This document shows, in pieces, positions 1-6,027 of a DNA stretch of 11,125 nt (position 1 is its first letter; every line of letters starts with the position of its first letter). Under the pieces are notes generated by a model. The model saw only the letters and a program-made list of their open reading frames with translations. It was not told where the DNA came from and made no database searches. Location of the stretch: assembly GCA_029077775.1 (NCBI GenBank), contig JAQNCU010000062.1, positions 1 through 11,125 on the forward strand. The letters run 5' to 3'. The position numbers and the translations under genes were made by a program. This DNA comes from Acidocella sp. (lineage in GTDB: Bacteria > Pseudomonadota > Alphaproteobacteria > Acetobacterales > Acetobacteraceae).

Positions 1-516
1 CAGCCCGTCGATCCCGCCATATTCATCGACCACAAGGGCCAGATGGGTGCGCGTTTGGCGCATCAGCAACAGCAGATCGAGCACGCCGACCTGCGGTGCG
101 ACCATCAGCGGTTTGCGCAGAATGGCCTCGACGGAAAAATCCACGGGGTCACCTTTGTAAGCAAACACGTCCTTGATATGCACCATGCCCAAAACATCAT
201 CGAGATGCTCGCGGAACACAGGCATCCGGGAATGTCCCTCGCGGCGGAGTTGCTCGATCGCCTGCGCCAGGCTGGCATCGGCGCGCATGGCGATGATATC
301 CGGGCGCGGGACCATCACGTCATCGGCGGTGATCTCGCGCAGGCGCAGCACATTGGCGATCAGCGCGCGTTCCTGCGGGTTGAGGCCCAAGGCTTCATCG
401 CCGCTGCCCTCGCCTGTGTCGCCACTGGCCTCCTGCACCAGTTCCGCGATGGAATCGCGCACTGATTGTTCGGTGTTGCGCAGCCTGCCCAGTAACCGCC
501 CGAGCGCCGAGCTCAT
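1..516 (-). CDS. corC: CorC/HlyC-family CBS-domain protein, C-terminus cut by the window edge
   Basis: The first 172 codons are visible; the gene runs off the left edge. The protein resembles soluble CorC/HlyC-type proteins with paired CBS domains, which are linked to Mg2+/Co2+ efflux and envelope stress. After a charged N-terminus comes the family's 'DVMVPRPDI' segment (about residues 66-73), which opens the first CBS domain. 'EGHSRMPVF' (93-101) and 'GMVHIKDVF' (110-118) follow, then 'LRKPLMVAP' (133-141) at the start of the second CBS domain, and 'VVDEYGGIDGL' (162-172), a CorC hallmark, at the edge. The C-terminal CorC_HlyC domain would lie outside. The ATG at 516-514 overlaps the ybeY stop as ATGA, and GGAAAA lies about 7 bases upstream. 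In many alphaproteobacteria this gene follows ybeY and precedes lnt. The family is clear; the transported ion is not shown by the sequence. Confidence 0.93.
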   Translation of the reverse strand, partial: MSSALGRLLGRLRNTEQSVRDSIAELVQEASGDTGEGSGDEALGLNPQERALIANVLRLREITADDVMVPRPDIIAMRADASLAQAIEQLRREGHSRMPVFREHLDDVLGMVHIKDVFAYKGDPVDFSVEAILRKPLMVAPQVGVLDLLLLMRQTRTHLALVVDEYGGIDGL

Positions 517-932
517 CGGTTTTTCCACGGGTTGGCGATGCGCAGCCGTGAGAGAAGCCTCGCCTCCTGCCCCTCCATCCGGCGTGCATCTCCGGCGTGG
601 TGGTGGTCGAACCCCTGCAAATGCAGCGCGCCATGGATCAGCAGATGCGCCAGATGTGCCGCCACTGACCGGCCTGCGGCGGCGGCCTCCCGCTGGACCA
701 CGCCAAAGCCCAGTAAAATCTCAGCCGGGTGTTCATAGGTCAGCACGTTGGTGGGTTTGTTACGTCCCCGGTGGTGATAATTCAACCGGCGTATCGTGCG
801 GTCATCGGTCAGCACCACGTCGGCGGCGCAGCCCGCCGCGCGCATGGCCCGGGTGATTTTGCGCTCCACATCCCGCACGCATCGCCGCCAGCGCCGGTCC
901 GTTATCACAATCCCGCCTTCGGGCATTTTCAT
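513..932 (-). CDS. ybeY: Endoribonuclease YbeY (16S rRNA maturation / ribosome quality control)
   Basis: This 139-residue protein is a YbeY-type zinc-dependent endoribonuclease, a family involved in 16S rRNA 3'-end maturation and ribosome quality control. The metal site is visible as 'HGALHLQGFDH' (residues 100-110), matching the family's HGxLHLxGxDH with histidines 100, 104 and 110. 'NKPTNVLTY' (58-66) is the conserved segment before it. The frame is open upstream to 1091, but that stretch lies inside phoH. I therefore chose the ATG at 932, four bases after the phoH stop (TGA AATC ATG); an ATG at 926 is also possible. No good Shine-Dalgarno is visible, so coupling to phoH is likely. At 139 residues it is shorter than E. 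coli YbeY (about 155). About ten residues are missing between the TNVL segment and the histidine motif, and the usual 'LGD' there reads 'PAE'. The key histidines are intact. Confidence 0.92.
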   Translation of the reverse strand: MKMPEGGIVITDRRWRRCVRDVERKITRAMRAAGCAADVVLTDDRTIRRLNYHHRGRNKPTNVLTYEHPAEILLGFGVVQREAAAAGRSVAAHLAHLLIHGALHLQGFDHHHAGDARRMEGQEARLLSRLRIANPWKNR

Positions 933-936
933 GATT

Positions 937-1959
937 TCAAGCGCGGCGTTCGCGCGCGTGCTCCCGGGCGGCGGCATGGCGCTGGTCATAGGCTTCCACG
1001 ATCCGCCCCACCAGGGGGTGGCGAACCACATCGGCATTGTTGAACCGCGCAACCCCGATGCCTGAAATCCCCTCCAGCGTATCCAACGCATCGGCGAGGC
1101 CAGAGCGTGTTCCGGCGGGCAGGTCGATCTGCGTCAGATCGCCGGTGATCACCATGCGCGTGCCCTCGCCCATGCGCGTCAAGAACATTTTCATCTGCAC
1201 GGGCGTGGTATTCTGCGCTTCGTCCAGGATCACGAAAGCATGGGCGAGCGTGCGCCCGCGCATGAAGGCCAGCGGTGCGATCTCGATCTCCCCGGTTGTC
1301 ATCCGCTTGGTCAGCTGGTCGCCGGGCAGCATGTCGTTCAGCGCGTCATAAAGCGGTCGCAGATAGGGATCGACCTTTTCCTTCATGTCGCCAGGCAAAA
1401 AGCCCAGCCGCTCACCCGCCTCCACGGCCGGGCGCGAGAGCACGATCCGGTCCACTTTGCCCGAGGTCAGCATCGCCACCGCCTGGGCCACCGCCAGATA
1501 GGTTTTGCCGGTACCCGCCGGGCCCATGGCGAACACCATCTCATGGCGGGCCAGCAGGTCGATATAGCTGGTCTGTCCCGGGCTGCGCGGGCCAATGGCC
1601 CCTTTGCGCGTGCGGATTGCGGGCAAGTCCGATAGCGGCAGGCGCGGCTCGGTCGCGGGGTCGGTCAGCCTGACAGCGGCATCAACGGTCGGCCCATCGA
1701 TCATCTCGCCGCGCTCCAATTGCCGGTACAACGCCCCCAATGCGGCCTCGGCGGCGGCCACCTGCGTCGTCGGCCCGGTGATGGAGATGCGGTTGCCCCG
1801 GCAGGCCAGCCGCACGCCGAGCCGCTGCTCGATACGGGCCAGATGCCTGTCATGGTCACCCAGCAACAGCGGCAACAGCGCGTTATTGGCGAATGTAAGG
1901 GTGAGTGACCGCGGGGGCGGGACGGGTTGGGTAGCCGAAGACGCGATGATCTGGCTCAA
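937..1959 (-). CDS. phoH: PhoH-like (YbeZ) ATPase
   Basis: This 340-residue PhoH/YbeZ-family P-loop ATPase is usually encoded next to YbeY and thought to act with it in RNA metabolism. An N-terminal region of about 100 residues contains a small KH-like or nucleic-acid-binding segment ('RLGVRLACRGNRISITGP', about 46-63). The ATPase follows, with Walker A 'GPAGTGKT' (146-153), Walker B 'VILDEAQN' (243-250) and 'ITGDLTQIDLP' (271-281). The length is normal for the family. The start is a TTG at 1959-1957 that overlaps the miaB stop as TTGA. AAGGAG lies 11 bases upstream, inside the last codons of miaB, and no in-frame ATG occurs before residue 86. The C-terminus is basic ('REHARERRA'). The stop is four bases before ybeY. 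The protein was historically called phosphate-starvation inducible, but nothing here shows a Pho box. Confidence 0.95.
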   Translation of the reverse strand: MSQIIASSATQPVPPPRSLTLTFANNALLPLLLGDHDRHLARIEQRLGVRLACRGNRISITGPTTQVAAAEAALGALYRQLERGEMIDGPTVDAAVRLTDPATEPRLPLSDLPAIRTRKGAIGPRSPGQTSYIDLLARHEMVFAMGPAGTGKTYLAVAQAVAMLTSGKVDRIVLSRPAVEAGERLGFLPGDMKEKVDPYLRPLYDALNDMLPGDQLTKRMTTGEIEIAPLAFMRGRTLAHAFVILDEAQNTTPVQMKMFLTRMGEGTRMVITGDLTQIDLPAGTRSGLADALDTLEGISGIGVARFNNADVVRHPLVGRIVEAYDQRHAAAREHARERRA

Positions 1960-3326
1960 GCGGCGATTTGCTCCTTGTCTAAACAGCCTAGAAGTGAATT
2001 GGGGTTGGCCTGGGTGATTTTAACCCGGTGTTCCTCGCCGGGCAGCGCCGTGGCCGAGGACACAACAACCGGCTGCGCATAAGGCGAGCGCCCGGCCATC
2101 TGGCCTGGGTGGCGGCCCGGACCGGTAAACAGCACTGGCATGGTGAGCCCCACACTGGCGGCATTAAACGCATCCTGCTGGCGGCGCAGTTCGGCCTGCA
2201 GCTCATAAAGCCGCGCATCCTTCACACGCGCCTCAACCTGCGGGAGAGCCGCCGCCGGGGTGCCCGGACGGGGGGAGTAATTGAAGCTGTAAGCCAGCGC
2301 GAACCCGGTCTCGCGCACCAGCGCCATGGTGGCGGCAAAATCCGCATCGCTCTCACCGGGATGGCCGATGATGAAATCCGAGGTGAATGCCATATCCGGC
2401 CTGACATCGCGCAACCGCGCCACAATACGCCGGAAATCATCGGCTTTGTGCTTGCGGTTCATCGCCGCCAGAATTTTATCCGCGCCCGATTGCACAGGCA
2501 GATGCAAAAAGGGCATCAGCTTGGCATTATCCCGGTGCGCCAGGACCAGTTCCTCGGTCATGTCCGAGGGGTGGGACGTGGTATAGCGCAACCGCCGCAA
2601 ATCCGGGATTTCAGCCAAAGCCGCCAATAGCCGGGCCAGGGTCCAGGCCCGTCCATCCGGTCTCTCACCATGGTAAGCGTTTACGTTCTGGCCGAGCAGC
2701 GCGATCTCGCGCGTGCCCTGCGCCACCATGCGGGTGGCTTCCGCGATGATGCTGGCCGCCGGGCGCGAGGCTTCTGCGCCCCGCGTATAGGGCACCACAC
2801 AGAAGGAACAGAATTTATCGCAACCTTCCTGTACGGTCAGGTTGGCGATCACGCCTTGCGGAGCCGCCACATCCGGCAGAAAATCAAATTTCGGTTCTAC
2901 CGGGAATTCGGTATCCAACACCGCCTTACGGCTGCGATGCGCCTGCGCGATCAACTCCGGCAGGCGGTGATAGGCTTGTGGCCCCACCACGATATCGACA
3001 TAGGGTGCGCGCTTGAGGATCATGTCGCCCTCGGCCTGCGCCACGCAGCCTGCCACGGCGATCATCATGCCCCCGCCGTCAGCCTGTTTGATATCGCGCA
3101 GCCGCCCGAGGGCCGAGAACATTTTGTCCGCCGCGCGCTCGCGGATATGGCAGGTGTTCATAATTACCATATCCGCCCCCTCGGGTGTTGCCACCGGGGC
3201 GTAACCCAAAGGTGCCAGCACATCGGCCATGCGTGCGCTGTCATAGACATTCATCTGGCAACCATAGGTCACAATATGCAGCTTGCGGGCGGGCGGATTG
3301 GTATTTTGGCGGTCGGTCGCGTTCAT
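1956..3326 (-). CDS. miaB: tRNA-2-methylthio-N6-dimethylallyladenosine synthase MiaB
   Basis: This radical-SAM methylthiotransferase adds a 2-methylthio group to i6A37 of tRNAs, using two iron-sulfur clusters. Numbering from a possible GTG at 3329, the N-terminal MTTase domain carries its cluster cysteines in 'TYGCQMN' (C24), 'MNTCHIRE' (C60) and 'VAGCVAQAEG' (C95). The radical-SAM motif is CxxxCxxC in 'EGCDKFCSFCVVPYTRG' (C170, C174, C177). 'HLPVQSG' and 'TSDFIIGHPGE' are typical of the fold, and a TRAM RNA-binding domain occupies roughly 385-445. The full length of 456-457 residues is normal. GTG 3329 and ATG 3326 are adjacent starts; I prefer ATG, with a weak GGA about 10 bases upstream. 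It opens the miaB-phoH-ybeY-corC run after a 165-base gap, so any block-specific promoter should be there. The identity is essentially certain from the cysteine pattern and full-length similarity. Confidence 0.97.
   Translation of the reverse strand: MNATDRQNTNPPARKLHIVTYGCQMNVYDSARMADVLAPLGYAPVATPEGADMVIMNTCHIRERAADKMFSALGRLRDIKQADGGGMMIAVAGCVAQAEGDMILKRAPYVDIVVGPQAYHRLPELIAQAHRSRKAVLDTEFPVEPKFDFLPDVAAPQGVIANLTVQEGCDKFCSFCVVPYTRGAEASRPAASIIAEATRMVAQGTREIALLGQNVNAYHGERPDGRAWTLARLLAALAEIPDLRRLRYTTSHPSDMTEELVLAHRDNAKLMPFLHLPVQSGADKILAAMNRKHKADDFRRIVARLRDVRPDMAFTSDFIIGHPGESDADFAATMALVRETGFALAYSFNYSPRPGTPAAALPQVEARVKDARLYELQAELRRQQDAFNAASVGLTMPVLFTGPGRHPGQMAGRSPYAQPVVVSSATALPGEEHRVKITQANPNSLLGCLDKEQIAA
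1971..1976 (-). promoter_or_regulatory. Shine-Dalgarno AAGGAG inside the miaB 3' end, for the phoH TTG start
   Basis: The codons for the miaB residues 'DKEQ' contain AAGGAG on the minus strand. It lies 11 bases before the TTG at 1959-1957. It is the best ribosome-binding match near that start and supports TTG as the phoH initiation codon. The TTG shares bases with the miaB TGA, so termination and re-initiation are probably coupled. Confidence 0.6.
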
Positions 3327-3333
3327 CACTCAT

Positions 3334-3494
3334 GTTCCATACGGGTGTCCCGAATGGAAAAGCGCCTGTAGCCCGGCCGGGTCAAGTTCAATACCGTTGG
3401 AATGCTCCTGGTCTCCGTTACATCCCGCAATGATTTGGCGCGCCGTGTCAAGGAGAATTGCGTGAACCTTTGGCGCCTGAATGCGCGCGTCGCC
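3334..3494. other. Intergenic gap between plsC and miaB (candidate promoter region)
   Basis: This is the only sizeable non-coding interval in the window and the natural place for a promoter of the miaB block. On the minus strand it holds a perfect TTGACA (3451-3446), but I see no good -10 hexamer at 16-18 bases. The palindromes CCCGGCCGGG (3372-3381) and GGCGCGCC (3437-3444) are present without a T-tract. In the plsC frame the region stays open from just after the plsC TGA to a TGA next to the miaB start, but it lacks a start codon. Its third-position GC is only about 60%, well below the genes around it. I therefore treat it as non-coding; no terminator or promoter can be assigned with confidence. 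Confidence 0.5.
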
Positions 3495-4229
3495 TCATCG
3501 CCCCTGCCGCAAGCGGGCGGCTTCCACGCTCAACAGCGCCTCGATCGCGGCGGCGAGCGCCTTGCGGTTTTTATACCGCCCAGGCGCAATGGGCTCATGC
3601 AGGATAACGCTGGCATGGACCCGCCGCCGCCGCCCGATCCGGGCAAAATGCCCGGCCAGCGTCATATCCCCGTACCAGGATATCTCGGGCCGGTCGCGCT
3701 TGCGGACCGGCAATCCATCAAGCCCATCATAAACCAGCGTGACAGGCTGCACCACGGGCCGCGCGGGGTCATCGGCCAGGGCGAGAAAGGTCGAGGAAAA
3801 CGGCAAAATCCGCGACCCGTCGGAGGTCGTGCCCTCGGGGAACAGAATGATGTTATCGCCCGCCGCCAATCGCCCAGCCAGCAACTTGCCCTCAACGCGC
3901 ACCCGTTCGCGCTGGCGTGAGACAAAAATTGTCCGCCCGAGTTTGGCGATCACGCTGATCACCGGCCACCCGGCGATGGCGCTTTTGGCGATGAAGCAGC
4001 CGGGCAGCACCCCGCCCAGCACCACAATATCCAGCCAGGACGCATGGTTGGCAACGAATAATATGGGCCGATGGGCTGCCAGCTTGCCATGGGTGGTGAC
4101 GCGCACGCCGAGGATATGCCCGATCCCGCGCCAGTATAACTGGGCGAACCGTTCCTTTCCCCGGCCTGGCACCAACAGCAAAACGGCCTGTATGAGCATT
4201 GCGGGAGATGTCCAGAGCACAGCGGCCAA
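3495..4229 (-). CDS. plsC: 1-acyl-sn-glycerol-3-phosphate acyltransferase (PlsC family)
   Basis: This membrane-associated acyltransferase would convert lysophosphatidate to phosphatidate, or acylate a related lipid. The catalytic HX4D box is 'NHASWLD' (H62, D67, numbered from the TTG at 4229), and 'FPEGTTSDG' (130-138) is the acceptor-binding motif. The N-terminus is hydrophobic ('MLIQAVLLLV', 11-20), as expected for a membrane-anchored PlsC. The C-terminal part is basic ('RIGRRRRV'). The start is uncertain: TTG 4229 is the first standard start codon in frame and has no visible Shine-Dalgarno. The frame is open back to 4319. A CTG at 4253 would overlap the rgpF-like stop as CTGA, has AGGCGG six bases upstream, and adds eight residues that fit the usual N-terminus of the family. 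plsC commonly precedes miaB in alphaproteobacteria; here it is joined to the polysaccharide genes. Lyso-ornithine-lipid acyltransferase is an alternative substrate assignment. Confidence 0.9.
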   Translation of the reverse strand: MAAVLWTSPAMLIQAVLLLVPGRGKERFAQLYWRGIGHILGVRVTTHGKLAAHRPILFVANHASWLDIVVLGGVLPGCFIAKSAIAGWPVISVIAKLGRTIFVSRQRERVRVEGKLLAGRLAAGDNIILFPEGTTSDGSRILPFSSTFLALADDPARPVVQPVTLVYDGLDGLPVRKRDRPEISWYGDMTLAGHFARIGRRRRVHASVILHEPIAPGRYKNRKALAAAIEALLSVEAARLRQGR

Positions 4230-4249
4230 AAGGCGCAGCGCAATCCGGA

Positions 4250-5299
4250 TCAGGGCGCGCCGCCTTTCAGCATGGTCCGCAGATCGGCCAGAATCGGCTC
4301 CGGGTCGGCCACCAGAACATCACGAACAACCTCCACCCAATCCCCGACATCCTCGACCTTGGTCGGGTTGTCGCGCAACAACTCCCGTTTAATGAACGGA
4401 AATCCGGCGAGCAGCAAATGACGCCACAAATCAGCCGTGGGGTTCAAGGCCACCCGCCGCGCCACGCCGTCACGGATACGCAGCACCTGGAGCTTGCGGG
4501 TGATATGGATGGGGTCGTTGCGGCCAAGCTCGGTCTCCTCAGACACCGCGAGTGTGCCCAGCCCGTCATTATTGGCTTTGCGCATCAGCGCCTCATAGGG
4601 CCAAAGCGCCTTGCAACGTAGCCCGCCGCGCAGCATCGCCTGGGTTATGCCCACCTCATATGCATGAACGATGTAGGATTTTACCGCGACCGGGCGCACC
4701 GAGGCCCAAAAATCCCGGAAGGCTTCGGCCCGCAGCGCGACAGGCCCGAAGGCCAGAAAAAATGACTGGAGATGATAACGCAACTGCCAGCTCTCGGTCA
4801 GGCCCCAGATATCGGTCGTGTCATAGTCCAGCCGCCGCAACATATCGCCAAGCGGGACCAGCGGCCCGAACACGCTGTCATTGGCAAAAATAACCTCCTC
4901 GGTCCCAGCCCGTGGCAGACCGAGATACGCGATGGCATCACGCCATGCCCCGAAATCATAGCCGATATTACGCCTGATGATCACCGCCGCGCAAAGCGTT
5001 TGCAGCCGCGCCATGGCCTGCGCGTTCAGCCGCCTTGCATTGGTCACAAAGACCACGTCGCGGCCGTTCTCCTGCAACTCCCGCAGATACGCGAATAGTT
5101 GCGGGCGGACATTGCCGTACCCGTCGAAATGCATGAACAACGCCAGTTTCGGGCCAAGCGCGATGTCGCCCTCCGGCCAGACGCTGATGATCTGGCGGCG
5201 GCGGCGCAAATGGCTGAACAATATCGCCAAGGGTATCCAGACCAGCCATTTGGCTTGGTATAACAGCTCACGCACCAATTTGCGCGTCGCGCGCCTCAT
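4250..5299 (-). CDS. Rhamnan synthesis protein F (RgpF) family protein
   Basis: This 349-residue protein has the features of the RgpF family (rhamnan synthesis F), found in clusters for rhamnose-containing O-antigens and capsules and likely acting as or with a glycosyltransferase. Visible family segments are 'LALFMHFDGYG' (52-62), 'DVVFVTNA' (81-88), 'RRNIGYDFGAWRDA' (109-122), 'FANDSVFGPL' (138-147), 'WGLTES' (165-170), 'HLQSFFLAF' (176-184) and 'YEVGITQ' (214-220). Near the end, 'LNPTADLW' (285-292) and 'GFPFIKRELLRDNP' (299-312) match the usual C-terminal module. A hydrophobic stretch near the N-terminus ('WLVWIPLAILF', about 18-28) may attach it to the membrane. The ATG at 5299 overlaps the preceding stop as ATGA. 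Its own TGA (4252-4250) overlaps a possible CTG start of plsC. The family assignment is firm; the exact sugar is not shown. Confidence 0.9.
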   Translation of the reverse strand: MRRATRKLVRELLYQAKWLVWIPLAILFSHLRRRRQIISVWPEGDIALGPKLALFMHFDGYGNVRPQLFAYLRELQENGRDVVFVTNARRLNAQAMARLQTLCAAVIIRRNIGYDFGAWRDAIAYLGLPRAGTEEVIFANDSVFGPLVPLGDMLRRLDYDTTDIWGLTESWQLRYHLQSFFLAFGPVALRAEAFRDFWASVRPVAVKSYIVHAYEVGITQAMLRGGLRCKALWPYEALMRKANNDGLGTLAVSEETELGRNDPIHITRKLQVLRIRDGVARRVALNPTADLWRHLLLAGFPFIKRELLRDNPTKVEDVGDWVEVVRDVLVADPEPILADLRTMLKGGAP

Positions 5300-6027
5300 G
5301 GCCCGGCGGGCTCGGGTTGCAGGCTCAGGTCATCTGGCGCGTCGTCATGTATGGCGGTCACGGCCTTGAGGATCTCCACGGCCTCGGCCCCGCGGTTCAG
5401 GCGGTTGAGCGCGATGATCTCCCCGCGCAGGATCGACCAGAACAGCGTATCCAGTTTCGCACCATCCGCCGCGCGGCGCAGCAACCCGTCGCGCAGTCGG
5501 GCGAACAAAATGGCCGCGCGGTGCACATCCTCGCGGCTTTGCAGGGCGAGCATCCCGGCGGCGAACAGCAAATCCCGCCCGGTGTCCTCAAACGGTGGCC
5601 GCAGGCTGATCACCAGCGCCTCAACCGAGGGCCAGAGCGATTTTGCGGCTTTGTATTCGGTCGCGTTCACCAGGGTTACGAAGGCCGCGACCGTCAGAGA
5701 CTGCATCCGGGCGGGGACCAGCCCACCCTGCCGCGCCGCCTCCAGCCGCGCCAATATATCCGGCGCCTTTCGACCCTCCTGTAACGCCAGCACCACCAAC
5801 GCCGCCAGGGCATCATGACGGCACGCGGCGGTGCAGGCGGCCAGATGCCGCGCCGGCGGTGCCCAGGCGGCGAGCGCCTCAGCCTCAGCGAAATTGCCGT
5901 TATTGACCAGACGCACGAACCCATCAACGGTAAGTGGCCAGAGCGCCTCGGGCACATCTTTGGTCAACGATAACGCCCGCAACCGGCGCAAACCTGCCAC
6001 GGCGCGGCCCGATTGCAGGTCCAGCAT
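5296..6027 (-). CDS. C-terminal solenoid segment, severed from the upstream methyltransferase gene by a TAG
   Basis: Taken alone this is a 243-residue alpha-helical protein of no recognised function, but it looks like the tail of the gene ending at 6112. It is in the same reading frame, and the frame is open without a stop from the TAG at 6114-6112 to the TGA at 5296. That gives 271 codons: 28 before the ATG at 6027 and 243 from it. The upstream gene's repeat motif reappears as 'GFVRLVNNGNFAEAE' (residues 36-50) and 'AAFVTLVNATEYKAA' (114-128), spaced 78-79 residues from their neighbours. ATG 6027 is the first standard start after the TAG and has no convincing Shine-Dalgarno, so independent translation would be weak. 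The last 60 residues ('RGEIIALNRLNRGAEAVEIL') look like a TPR-type hairpin. The stop overlaps the RgpF-family start as ATGA, so the operon reading continues. Best read as a nonsense-split gene half. Confidence 0.6.
   Translation of the reverse strand: MLDLQSGRAVAGLRRLRALSLTKDVPEALWPLTVDGFVRLVNNGNFAEAEALAAWAPPARHLAACTAACRHDALAALVVLALQEGRKAPDILARLEAARQGGLVPARMQSLTVAAFVTLVNATEYKAAKSLWPSVEALVISLRPPFEDTGRDLLFAAGMLALQSREDVHRAAILFARLRDGLLRRAADGAKLDTLFWSILRGEIIALNRLNRGAEAVEILKAVTAIHDDAPDDLSLQPEPAGP

Noticed and set aside
173..856. Long plus-strand open frame
   Set aside because: It lies antisense to corC and ybeY, has low-complexity Ser/Arg/Pro composition and no recognisable motif. It is a shadow of GC-rich coding on the other strand.
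2670..3371. Plus-strand open frame of over 200 codons
   Set aside because: It is fully antisense to miaB, whose cysteine motifs are unmistakable. The predicted protein is His/Arg-rich without a domain.
3372..3381. CCCGGCCGGG palindrome as a terminator
   Set aside because: It has no loop or following T-tract and is expected by chance in GC-rich DNA.
3446..3451. Minus-strand TTGACA as a -35 box for miaB
   Set aside because: No acceptable -10 hexamer occurs at 16-18 bases. A chance match cannot be excluded, so no promoter was annotated.
3334..3494. Open frame following the plsC stop in the same frame (possible split tail of PlsC)
   Set aside because: PlsC already has full family length; the stretch has no start codon, third-position GC is only about 60%, and no motif is seen.
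3402..3920. Plus-strand open frame crossing the plsC-miaB gap
   Set aside because: Most of it is antisense to plsC and its composition is shadow-like; no ribosome-binding site or family resemblance.
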